Source: Opisthocomus hoazin
Lineage: Eukaryota; Chordata; Aves; Opisthocomiformes; Opisthocomidae
Direction of reading: 5' to 3'
Length of the DNA: 64,000 nucleotides
Assembly (NCBI RefSeq): GCF_030867145.1
Contig: NC_134443.1
Coordinates: forward strand, 2,232,001 to 2,296,000
Under the pieces are notes generated by a model. That model worked only from the letters and a program-made list of their open reading frames with translations. It was not told the DNA's origin and did no database searches. Positions 37,852 through 49,800 of this stretch are shown one piece after another (the stretch's first letter is position 1; each line of letters starts with the position of its first letter). The position numbers and the translations under genes were made by a program.

Positions 37852-40800
37852 ATGGCGGAGGCCTCGGCGGCGGCCGCCGTGTCCCAGCACCGCTTCTTCT
37901 GCCACAGCTGCAAGGGGGAGGTCAGCCCCAAGCTGCCGGTAAGCGCCGGGGGTTGGGGCCGCGGCGGGGGGGGGGGGGAGGAGGGAGGGGGGAGGCCGAG
38001 GCCTCTCAGTGGCGCTGCCACCCCCACCCGGGGCTGAGGGGCTGGCCCTGTCGCCCCCCACCCCCCCCCTCCGGGGGGGCCCTGCCCGGGGTTCAGCCTG
38101 AGGGAGGGTGTTTGTCCCCCACCCTAAGCCCTGCGAGCGGGGGTGACTCCCCCATCCCCGCCCCGACCTTTGTGGGGAAGGGGTTTCCCCTCCAAACCCT
38201 ACAGACAGGGGTGACCCCCCCCCCCAAAATCACCTCAGGGACCCCCGCAGGGAAGGGATGCCCCCCGCCCTTCTTCCCTGAACCCCGTAGGGAAGGGGTG
38301 ACCCCCAAAATCCCAGGGGGAAGGGCTGCTTCTGCAGAAACCCAGCGGTTTCAGGGTGCTCCCCCCAAGCCCAGGCTCTGGACAAAGGGGGGGCTCTGAA
38401 ATCCTGCGGAGCCTTGTGGGGGGAACGGCTGGGGGGACTGCGTGTGTCCCCTCCCAGGGGGGACCCCCAGCTCGCACCCCCTAACCCAGCCTGCGAGGGG
38501 CTCATGGCCGCTGCGGTCCCTCGGGGGAGGAGGAGAGGGGAGCTGGGGACCGAGACCCCCCCAAACCCGGGGAGCCCAGCCCTGCAGGGGCAAGCAGGGA
38601 GGTGCCAGATCCCCGCGGCCCCTCGGCGAGGCGGCTCGAAGGGGGCCTGGGCTGGAGGGGCCTCCGCACCCCCCCGCCCCCTCTTGCGCTGTCGAGGATG
38701 GGAGGTTTGGTCCGTGGGGGCTGCGGCGGGGGGACATTTGGGGAGGGGGGGGGCAGGACTGGGGGGGGACAGAAGGGCCTGGCATCTCAAGGAGGAGGAG
38801 GAGGTGAACTGGGTGGCCGCCTTCGTCCAGCTGCCTGCGTCCTTCCCCGGCTGAGCAGCGTGGGACGGAGGGGAGACATCTCGTGGCCGTTACCTGCGGG
38901 CTGCGGCCCCGTCCCGGTCCGATTCCGGAGCTGTCCTTGCTCTGCCGCCGGTCGGGACCGCGTCTCCTGTCGGCTGCGGGCACCCCGGGACCCCGCACGC
39001 GGGGAGTCAGCGGCTTCGTTAACCCAGAAGGTTCATTTCGGAGCTGCGAGTTGGGGGCTTTCTCTGCCCCTGTGCTATCCGAGGGTGGTGGAGCCGCCCC
39101 GTCCTCCATCGCCGAGGAGGGGGAGGCCACGCGCAGACCCCTCGGGCACTGAGCCCCCTTCCCCGATTTCTGTGGCCCCTCGGCAGCAAGAGGGGTGCGC
39201 GCCGGCTCCGAAAGCGCTCGCACCCAGCCCAGCCTCCAGCGGGGGATTCTGCGGGCGCCAGCAGCCCCCCGCAGCTCAGCCTCATCTGCCGGGGTGGGAT
39301 CAGCTCTCTGCACCCACATCCGTCCCAGCTCCGCTTCCCGGAGCCGGGAGCTTCACCTTTGGGTGCTTCTCTTCCCTCCTGTCTCCCAGATTTTGCTTCG
39401 CTCTCTTTTTACACCGCTCTTCTCTGTCGCTGACCTCACCGCGTCACCCTCCACTGTTTCAAAATCCGCTTTGTTAGAGAGAGTTACTGTCCCCAGCGCT
39501 CGGAGCCTGTCCGTCCCCGAGGCTCAGGCTTTGCTGGTGCCTCGGTAACCTTGCTTGTTTGTCCTGGGAGCAACACCCCAGGCCTGCTCCGCGAAACCCC
39601 TTCACGCCGACCCTCCGCCCGTTTTCCCTTTGCGTTTGCCCACGAGCCGTTCGCTTCGCTCCGAAATCGGGAGCCCGGGCGGACCGAGGTCCCTTCTGCT
39701 CCGCGTGGGCACTAAGGAGGTCGCCGCATCCTCTGCCTGGAGGGTGGCTTGCCCGGCTCTCCCAGCGTGTCTTGCTCCAGTTTCTATTTCAGGAGCGCCC
39801 AGAAACCCAGCTCAGGGGTGAGGCCTCGCTGGAGGCCGTTGTTTTGCCTCTCCCGCTCTCCTTCCTCTCCGGAGACGGCTGCATGTCGGTGGGGACCAGC
39901 GTCGCAGAGCTTTTGGTGGGCCTAGAAATGCAGGTTGTCACCATCCTGGCTTTATAAAAACCTTTGGAGCTTGTGCCTGCCACAGCAATGAATATTTTTG
40001 CTCTTTTGAGATCCCTGGTTGTTTTCTGGCCTGGCCCTGGGGTGGGGACGGGGACGGACAGGTTCCTGGTGACCCGCTGGGGACGCCGCTTGCCGTCAGT
40101 CATCCCCAAACCTGTTCCTTCACTCATCCCTTGGAAGGAGAACGCAGCCAGAACACCTTGACGCCCTTCCCCGGCCGGCCGGCTCGGCTGGGAGAGGCTT
40201 TTGCAATCTGTACTCGGCGCCAGGACGTGCTCTGAGCAGCGTGGGTCGGTGCTGTGCCCGTGGCTTGGGGGCGGTTGCCCGCGGGGTGTCCCCCGGCGTG
40301 GCCGTCACCCTGCCTCGCCAGCGGAGCCCTGGCTGGGTGCGGCCCGGTCTGACCCAGCGCTGGGTTCTCTTGGGCCGGTGACTCTCTCCGTGTCTCGGTT
40401 CACCTCCAGCAGAGCTGCAGGGAGGAAGGTCTGCGAAACCAGTGATAAACTGGGAGAAGCTGGACCCGTTTGCTGGGACCGGGACGTGGTCCTGTGCCCC
40501 CGAGCTCTTCTCTCGCCCCAGACAAGTCACTTCTCTCCCCGCCTTTGCAAAAACAAAACAAATGCTGAGCGCACCGTTTGGGGTTTTTTGTTTAAACTGC
40601 TTTCACCAGGATAACACAACCTGAGCCAAAAGCCCGGCGGCGGTCGCTTGTCCGGCGGGGGGTTCTTCGCACCGACCCCCCCCGAGCCAGAGGATCCGCT
40701 GCTGGTCGGCGAGACGGAGGGGCACGGGGCCGCTGCCGCTTCCCCAGCGAGCACGCGGCCGCCGTGGCCTCCCCTGCCATCGCCGGGCCCCGGCCAGGGC

Positions 40801-43800
40801 TCCCGGCAGGTCGGGTTCAGACGCAGCAGCCGTCGTCGACGGAGCTCCGCTCGCTTCAGCCGGAACCTTCCGGAGAGTGGGGGTGGCCTGGACCGCGCTC
40901 CTTGCCTGCACGTGCCAACGTGCAGGTGTCCCCAGCGGGGACATCGCCAGGGGCTGATGCCGTGCCTGGAGGGATCGCCTCGGGGTGGCCAGGGGCTGCA
41001 ACCGTGCCTGGAGGGATCGCCTCAGGGTGGCCAGGGGCTGCAACCGTGCCTGGAGGGATCGCCTCAGGGTGGCTGGGTGCTGATGCCGTGCCTGGAGGGA
41101 TCGCCTCGGGGTGGCTGGGTGCTGATGCCGTGCCTGGAGGGATCGCCTCAGGGTGGCTGGGCGCTGATGCCGTGCCTGGAGGGATCGCCTCGGGGTGGCC
41201 AGGGGCTGCGGCCGTGCCTGGAGGGATCGCCTCGGGGTGGCCAGGGGCTGATGCCGTGCCTGGAGGGATCGCCTCGGGGTGGCCAGGGGCTGATGCCGTG
41301 CCTCGAGGGATTTCAGCTCTCCCGCAGTGCCGACTGCTGCCGCGTGCTCGCTTCGGCCCCATGCTCCCCTCCGCAGAGGCAGCGGGACGGGGCTGGAGCG
41401 ATGGCCCTGCCTGTCCCTGCCGTGGCCGGTTGCGTCCCTGGTAGGCTCCTGTCCCCGGAGCGGCCTGGTCCCCTCCGTCGCCGGTGCGAAGCTGGGTGGT
41501 CTCGGAGAGGAGCTGATCTCGCTGCGCGTTCCCTTACCCTGGGAGAGCTCTGGACGGACGCCGAGGGTGGCAGACCGTCCCCCCGCTGCCGCGCACGCGG
41601 AAAAGCTGCCGCCCGGGCGCCCGGCGATTCGGCCACGGAGTTCCCCTCGCGCGCGGCGCGGCTCGGAGAGACGCTTGGATCGGCTGCCGAGCTGCGCGGC
41701 GACGCTGGGGCGGACGCGAGGTCGGGGTGCGGTGGTCCCCGGCTGCGACAGCGGTGACAGCGCGGTGATCTGTAGCGAGGGGTGCGTCTGCGGCTCGGCG
41801 AGGGCCCTCTCCTTGCGCCGGGGGGAGAAGCAGCGGCAGGTTCTGGGGTCGGGTCCTGGGACGGAGGAGACCACGCGGGGCTTGGTGCGGGAGCGAGCAG
41901 GGAAGGGGGATGTCACTGCCTGGTTGTGACAGCTGCTTGGTCTCCTCTGGGAAAAATGTTTTTTATTTAAAAAAAAACCCCAACAACGAACCTTTTTTGG
42001 ATAAAATTAGCTGTCTTGGGTTGTTTGAGCTCTGGATCCCCTTCCTGAGAGGGATTAGGGGGAAGGCGGTGGAAAATGATGGGCTGCTGAGCAGTCCTCC
42101 TGCTAGACCTCCCCGTGCCTGAAGCATCTCCTGGCTGGAGACTGTACCTGCGCCGTGGCGTTTAGGAATCGCAGCCCTCCAAGATTTCATCTTGTGACTT
42201 TGGCTTCCCGACACCCTCTGGCCGCAGCCTCCGCGGCCGACACGCAGCTCGAGGAAGGTCGAGGTGATGAGCTGCCTCGGGGACCCGGGGAGAAGCTGCT
42301 GAGCTCCGAGGGCGAGAGCCACGGCCCTGGCTCGCGTGCCGGCGCGACGGGAGAGCCGAGCAGCGGCTCTCGGGAGCTGGTGGCTGCCCCAGCATCCTCC
42401 CGGGAGAAGAGATGCCGTGGAGGGTTCTTTCGCTGCGCTGCTTCACGTGAGAAAACGAGAGCCATCTTTTCCTAACCGAGGGCTGAAGCATGTGAGGCTC
42501 AGCCTTGCTGTGAGCCGCGGCTTGGTCGCACGGCTCCGAGGTGTTCAGTGAGGGTTGGTTCCCTGCGTCTCCCGTGCTTTACTCGTGTCGGATACAAACC
42601 GTGGTGTTTAATGCGAGGAGCAGCTGCCCCGTGGGTGAGGCATTTGGAGGGTGCGGGGTGATGGTGCCCAGCACCTACAGCCATCGTTCAGCTGGGGGGG
42701 TTGCAGCAGGGATGTTTAATTCAGCAAGGACGAACGAGTCAAGCCAGGCCCGGGGTGGTGGAGCCGAGTTCTGCTGCCGCAGCTGCCTGGCGAGGAGAGG
42801 GGAAGGCGGGGAGGTTACGTCTGGGGTTGCAGCCCTGGGGCGGGCTCGTGGCCCTCGAGGGGAGGACAAGCGACCAAAGTAGAAGCGTGCGCAGCTGCCG
42901 GATGGAGCAAGAGTCAGGGAGAAGCTTCTCAGCTTGCCTTATTCTCTGTCCTTTGTCGAAGTCTGCTCCTCGCTGATCAGGGAGCTTGCTTTGATGTCTC
43001 TGCTCCAAGCTGCCGGTGCCCGGAACAGCTGGGAGGACACGAGAAGGAGACGGTTCGAGCCCGACCTTGTGGGTGAGGGTGACAAACTCCACACCATTAC
43101 CTGCGGGCCCTTGGCCGCGGTGGCTGGGTGCAGCTCGGGTACTCTGTGGGTCCCCCAGCCCAACCCACTGCCCAAGCAGGGTCACCCAGAGCAGGGGGCA
43201 CAGCACCGCAGCCAGGGGGGCTGGAATATCTCCAGAGAAGGAGACTCCACAGCCTCCCTGGGCAGCCTGGGCCAGGGCTCCGTCACCCTCAGAGGGAAGA
43301 AGTTCTTCCTCGGGTTCAGCTGGAGCTTCCTCTGCTCCAGTTTGTGCCCGTTGCCCCTTGTCCTGTTGCTGGGCACCACTGGAAAGAGCCTGGCCCCGGC
43401 CTCCTGACCCCCACCCTGCAGATATTTGTATTTTGTGTTCTGCCTGCTCGGCCCGAGAACCCGAGCCGCGCCATCGATGGACCACAGCAACCCGCACGTC
43501 GCCTTTCCTGGTGCTGGGCGGCCTTCAAATGCAGTTTTCCGCAGGGACCTCAAAACTCAGACTGGTTTGCTGCCCCACAGCTTCACTTGCTTCTTAATTG
43601 GGATGGCGTTTGCATCTTTCCCTCTGTTCTGGGGGTGAAGAGGGGCTTGGGGACCGCCTGGGTGTGCGGACCCACAAACCAGCGGCCCACAGACCACCTC
43701 GCCCGTCCTTTCTGCCTCGACGCAGGATCAAGTCTAGCAGCGTCGCTGCTGACAGACGCGCTTGGGCTAGACGTGTGCGTGCCACCCGGTTCTGGCTGCT

Positions 43801-46800
43801 TAGGAAATCATCTGGCTGCTTGCCTCCGGCTAACGAGCGCGCATCTCTCGTGAGCAGGGCGCAGCGGGCTCCCGTCGGGCAGAGCCGCAGGCAGCGAGGG
43901 CTGCTGGTGGGGTCTGGGTTTCTTTTCCTGCTGGGAAGCACGGACCACCAGGCTGAAGGGGAGTTGGGGCGATAGGGTGCTGCCGTTCCTCCCTGGAAAA
44001 CCTTTTTCCTCGCGCTGTGGCTGGGTGCTGCTTGGGGAACGGGGTCCCTGTGCTCACCGGGGCGGTGGTGGTTGTCGGGACGGGGGGCACCCGCCGAGCT
44101 CCTGTGCAGGCAGGAGGCTCCGGCAGGGACCGGGGCTCCGATGCAGCCCGAAACCTCTCGCAGAAAGCGGGGAGAAGCCGAAGGGCTGGTGCCACTCCGT
44201 GCGTGCGATGGCTCTGCAGTATCCCACCCACCTCCCGCCGTCTGTTCTGGTTTCCCTTCTCCCTCCCCCCTGTTGCTATTTATCCCAAATGCCATTTTTA
44301 TCTCTCTTCATGCTCTGACTCTACATCCGAGCTGCGGGGCAAGATGCTGGTAATTTCCATGCCGCTTGTAACATAAAAAGCAGCGTTCAAAAGCTTCCAG
44401 AAACGCATCAGACCTGTGGCCCCAGGAGGTGCAGCGGTGTCCCCGATGGCATGGCCTGCTGCTAACCTGGGGGGGGGGATCTCTTTCTAACGTGGTCGTT
44501 TTGACAGGGAAAATGCTGGAAACGAGTCAAGTGGAGGATTTTTCGGCAGCGCGGAACGTCCTCGTGGTTCGGTATCGCCCTGAAGCCCGGTGGGGCAGTG
44601 GGAAGCGGGGTGGGGTGGGGTGACACGAGCTTTCTGACCCCAGTGTTTCAGAGCCTGGCGTTGGACTCGGTCCGTCTTCGTTACTGGTAATTAATGCCAG
44701 GCGTTCACTGCTCCTCGCTGCTGATCTGCAGCTCAGACCCAGCGTCTCTGGAGGGGGACACCCGACGGCACTCTGCGCTTGGCAGAGCCTTTCCCAAGCA
44801 GGAGAGCTCCTGTTTTCCCTGGGTTAGAGTTTCCGTGCAGAGGTGGCTCCGGATGCAGCCGGGCTGGCTCTCCGGGGTGGCGTTGAGCCCCGCAATTTGC
44901 TCCTACGCAGAACCGAGCCGCACGCACGCCTCTGTCCTCGTTAGCCTTGCAATTCACGGATGCAAAGCCGAATGCCCCAGACAGATTTTTTTTTTCTTCA
45001 TCCCCCCTCCTTCCTAAGAGCTCATCACCCATCAGTTCCCGTTACACTCAAGGCCGAGCGCTTTTCAGAACCTTCCGTGTGTTCAGCTGCCAGAATGGGC
45101 CTTTGAAAACCTGGGCTCCACCTCTGCGTCGCAGGCCGGGGTGTTGTGAGTGGTTTGGGAGCGAAGCTGCTGTGGGCAGCCCCCCGCCGCACGCTGCTCC
45201 ATCTCTGAAGCCGCTGCACTGGCAGGCGAGGTGCCCCTGCCCAGGCGCAGCACCTGGGAAACGCGGCCGGCTAACGCTTCGCTTTGGGGGGAAAAAAGGG
45301 AAATGAGATTGATTGAGGTGTCTGGGGGGCTTGTGCACCCTTCCCAGGGAAATGCCGATGCCGGGGGAGCGCGATGCGGAGCTGCGCGGTGACAGGGGCC
45401 GGGCAGCTGAAGCTTGCGTGTCGTGAAAGCATAAAAAAGACGCGGGTGAGCTTGGAGCGGCCTCGGCGAGGGCGTTGCGTTACAGGGCTGGGGGATGTCT
45501 CGCCTGCGCCCCAGCTCTGGTAACGCCACGCCGGGAATTCGATCGGTCCTCGGGCTCGGCGGCGTGTTGGGAGCCCGAAGGAGGAGCTGGAGGAGCTGGC
45601 GTGCCGCTGCCTTCGGCGTCTTGTCTTGCCTTTCCTCTTCCTCGTCAGGCTCCAGGTCTAGGTGGCATGATTTGGCACCCAGGGCTCGAGGCTGTGGCTC
45701 GCGGACGCTGGCAGGGTCTGGGAAGCGTGAGTAAAGAAAGCAGGAATTACCAGGGGGCTCGGTTTTTGGACAGAGACCCCACAAATCATGGGTTGGAAAA
45801 TCGCTGCCCAGAGCGCGGGGTTCGGGAGTGCTCCGTCTCCTGCTGCGGGACGGGCTGGGGAGGGAGGATCTGGGGGTACTTTTTGGTCTTGGCAGCGTTT
45901 TGCCCTACATCGACGTAGATCTCTAGGACAAAACGAGGGCTCTCGCAATGAGAGCAGAGCAACTTTTCTCCTTGAAAGGTCTCTTCCCCGCTCCTCCGAG
46001 AAGCTGCGGCTGCCTGCGTGGTTCCCCGCGAGCAGCTCCGCCGCTCCCCGGTGCCGAGGCCGGGGTCCCCGCGCGGTCGTGCGGCTGGGTGTGCCCAGCT
46101 CTCCGGTGAAGGGCGGCAGGGGTGCTCTCCTTCCCTTTCTCCGGGTGGATAAATGGCCGGCAATCGAGTGTTGCCGTGCCGATGGCCGTGAGGACGGAGC
46201 CCTTGTGCAAGCCCTGCGCCCGTGCTTGCCCTGGGCAGGGTGTCCCTGCTCGGTAACGCCGTGGGGGGCGAGGAAGCACGTGGAGATGTCAAATCCTTTG
46301 AGATCCTCCTAATGCAACCGAAACCCTGGTCTCCCAGGGTGCCTTTACAGGGAGAGGGAGCTCACCTGGGGCTCCTGGCCTGGAACTCCTTGAGCTCCGT
46401 CTTTTCCCTGAAACGGCGAGCGAAGCGCGCGGGGGTAACGCGGCTGCCTCTGTCTTCACAGGAGTACACCTGCCCGAGGTGCGAGTCTGGCTTCATCGAA
46501 GAAGTGACAGACGATTCCAGGTAACTCCCGCACGCTTACGTGTCTTCGGGGTTTGTGAGGTGCCTGGCGTAAAGCCTCGAACAAGTGCAGGCAACGAGGG
46601 TAAAGTGAGGAATGCGAAAGCAAAGCTCAGGTATTAGCGTGAGTTTGGACTTGATACCGGCGGAGGCTGAAAATCCGAGTGGCCGTCGGTCTCGTGCTGG
46701 AGCTGCGTGGAGGGGCCTGGGGAAGGCTTCCAGGAAGGTGGGAGGTTCGAACGAAGGCCGCACGAGGTCCCCTGAGCAGAAGCGCTTACCGGTTTTTGGC

Positions 46801-49800
46801 GCCTGTTTCTTTGGTCTGTCAGAGCGTTATTTTCTGAGGAATCAGGCTCGAATCTCAGTGCCTCACAGCACCTTTCCTTTTACCTCTGCTGGCCCCAGCT
46901 CAGGCTCCTGACTGCTGCTCCAATCCCGCAGCTCAGGCCGAGAGGGAAAGAAATACCTTTTCTCTCTAGGCTTTGGTTGTCGGTCACCCAGCAGAACGCA
47001 CTGATGGCCAATTAGGGATGCAAAGCAATGCCCGTTCCGCGCTTACTGTGTTTGGTCTTGCTGAGAAAACTGCTTTATTTGGGTTGGGGGTAGGCGAGAC
47101 GAAAGGGCACCGGTGGTTGCGTGAACCTGTGCTATCTGAGACTTGCCAGAGCCAGAGTCTGGGGCCAGAGTCACCGAGGAGAGGACTTAATGTCCCACTG
47201 CGTCCTCGTCTGAAATAGAAACGTGTGCCCGTCGGTGAAGGTGAGACTGGCGGGCTCCTCCGGGGCCCTGAGCACGCAATCCGTTGGCGGAGTGACGATG
47301 CTCCGTCTCAGGTGCCTCCTCCTGGGAGGCTCTCCAGGGTCTGGAGGGGTGGAAACCAGGTTTCTTCCGCGGTCTGGTTGTGCGTAGTGTGCTGGTGCTT
47401 GAACCTTTTCTGTCCCTAGGAATTATTCCGCCGTGTTCAGCACAGGCAGGCCCTGTGTGCTCCTCCCTTTCTCTCGCAGACCGCACGGGGACTGTCTTGC
47501 TGGCGTGGGCTCCCACCCGCGTGTAACCCCAGAAGGGGAGCGGGTTTCTGGAGGGCTGACCTGCTCTCACTCGCCTGTTTTTCTCCAGTTTTCTAGATGG
47601 CAGCGGCATAGACGACAGCCCGTCCACACAGTTTGCAGAGGTGAGTGTTGCTGTCGTGCGTGGGTTTTTCCAGCTGTAGCCATGAAGAGGTTTTCAGTCT
47701 TGGCTCCAGGTACAGTACGTGAAGGCATCTCCGCTCACTGCCTTGCGACGAGCACAGCTGATCTTCCCAAGAGTTTGCAGGAACTCAGCAAATTTCGAGG
47801 AGACTGTTGACCTTGCCGGGGTTGAGACCTGCCAGAGATTTGCTCACTGGGCAGGGCAGGAAAAGAAGGATGCTAGAAAGACAGGCTGGCCCTGGTCGGT
47901 GGTGCTCAGCCAGCCAGGGAGGGTGTTGCCTGACCGCCCTTTCCTACGTGCTCATCGCTGCTCGGAGTTTTACCAGAAATTCAGCTGTCGGAAAAACTTG
48001 GTAACAAAATCAGCGTCTCAGAATTTGGCTGCGTGGACCTCAGCGCGGGAGGTGTTGGGTGGCAAGGGCTGGAAGTGCCTGTTCTTACCCCGGTACCTAA
48101 AGTCTCAAGCAGCCGGGCGCGCGCCGACGGCCTGAGTCGGGCTCCGGGAATACACACGGCGAGCTCTGAGTCACCTGGGGCTCGTGGCTGCGGCGGCGGC
48201 TCCGCTTCCAGAGCCCGGGGAAGGACAGGCAGCTCTAGGCTCTGCTCTCGGGCTTCCTTCCTCAGGGCTCCGTTTCCCTTCCGGAGCTGAGCCGAGCCGC
48301 GTAAAACAGAGCGGAGTAAAACGTCTGCGCGTCTCCTCTGCCAGGAGGCCTTGCTCAGAGGTCGGGTTATTCGTTTGCTTGGTTATTGAGGAGTTTGAAC
48401 TGTTTCTCGGTCCTGCCAGGCTCCTCAGCCCTCCCCGACGCCTCGTCGGCCGGGGCTGTCCCCGGGTGGATCTGGGGGTCTGCGTTGTCGCTGAGCTCCT
48501 GCGTGCGCTGCAGCAAAGCCGCTCGGTTCAGTGCCAGAAGCAGGGTCACCAAATGGCTGCAATTCCTCTGCGGCTTTGTGTTTCGGGTCTGGATCCCTCC
48601 TGTTTGCTTCCACGCTCCCCGCGTCCGGCCGGTTTGCCTCTCCTCGGCTCCTCTTCGGCTGGGCCCGTTGGTCTCCTGAACAACAGCTGTTGCCTGGATG
48701 TTGCTCGTCACCAGAAGGGTCCGTGCTCCAGCGGGATGAGGTGATCTCGCCTCGGAGCCCCTGTCTCGATTTGCAGAGAGCTTCGGGATGCCTCCGCATG
48801 AAAGGCGCTGTGTAAATTGAAATGGCTTTTAGGATTAATAATAAATGAAAGTCTTCTCTCAGCAGCGTGGCTGCAGGCGGGCAGAGCTCTGTCTTGATCA
48901 CAACCAGCAGGAGGACAAGCAAAACTCTGTCTGTGGGGTATGAATTCAGAGAACAGGTCATCAACCTCTCTCTTTCCTCCAGCACCAGATTGAGCCAGGC
49001 AGTGTAAGAGACTTGTGAAGTGAGCTAATCTGGTGTGAAATGGAAATTAAGCCGCTCTGATCATGTCATAAGGCGTGATGAGGGTCTAGTACCAAGAAGA
49101 CAAGAACAGCCCTCGCGTTACGCTCCGTGGCGTTTAATTCCCGCCGTAAATCCGAGGGCACCGCTCCTTCGAATGCCTGGCCTGGCCGTATCGAGCGCGA
49201 GCAGCAGCTTGCTCCCACGTGGCACACGGACGGTGTCTTGTCCTTGTTTTGTTGCCTCCTACCAAGTTGGTTGCTTTTTTTCTTTTCGTAAACCCACATC
49301 ATCGATCGTCAGTGCCCTCCTCAGCTGTCGTTTGAATCCGTGGGTGATCTGAGTCGCGGAAGGAGTAGAACCAAGTGGCTGTTGGAGGAGAGGGTGGCTG
49401 AGGGGGCTCTTGGCTCCGAGCCGTGGCTCGGCGTGGGGGTGCCTTGCTCAGGTTCTGGGGTGTTTTCGTGCACCCCCCGGTTTCTCTGCAGGCTGGCAGA
49501 GAAATCCCAGCCCTCGGAGAGAGAGACCGGCCCTCGCGGTGCCCTGGGCTGGCTGAGCGAAGCACGCGAGCCGTGCGTAGCGGGAAGGAGCTGACACGTT
49601 GGTCTTCCCGGGGGTGGTGTATCTCATTAGTTTGGGCTATAATTAAGCGTGTTTGCCAGACTTTTTTCTGGGAGCCATGGTAACCAGATGAATTTGCTCA
49701 GTCACTTCTGTCGAGGTGGACTTCCCTGCCTCCGCGCTGGCAGCGGAGTCGCCGGGTTTAGTGACGGAGCTGTGTGTGGTTTGTGTCTCCCCCTCTCTCC

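Noticed and set aside
40764-41444. 226-codon repeat protein in RNF115 intron 1
   Set aside because: Created by the 42-bp tandem unit. The opposite strand and another frame are open as well, and no gene structure supports it.
43035-43065. tRNA B-box-like ggttcgagccc
   Set aside because: No A box at the right distance and no cloverleaf can be drawn. It is probably a chance match.
46735-46765. tRNA B-box-like ggttcgaac
   Set aside because: No matching A box or acceptor stem upstream or downstream.
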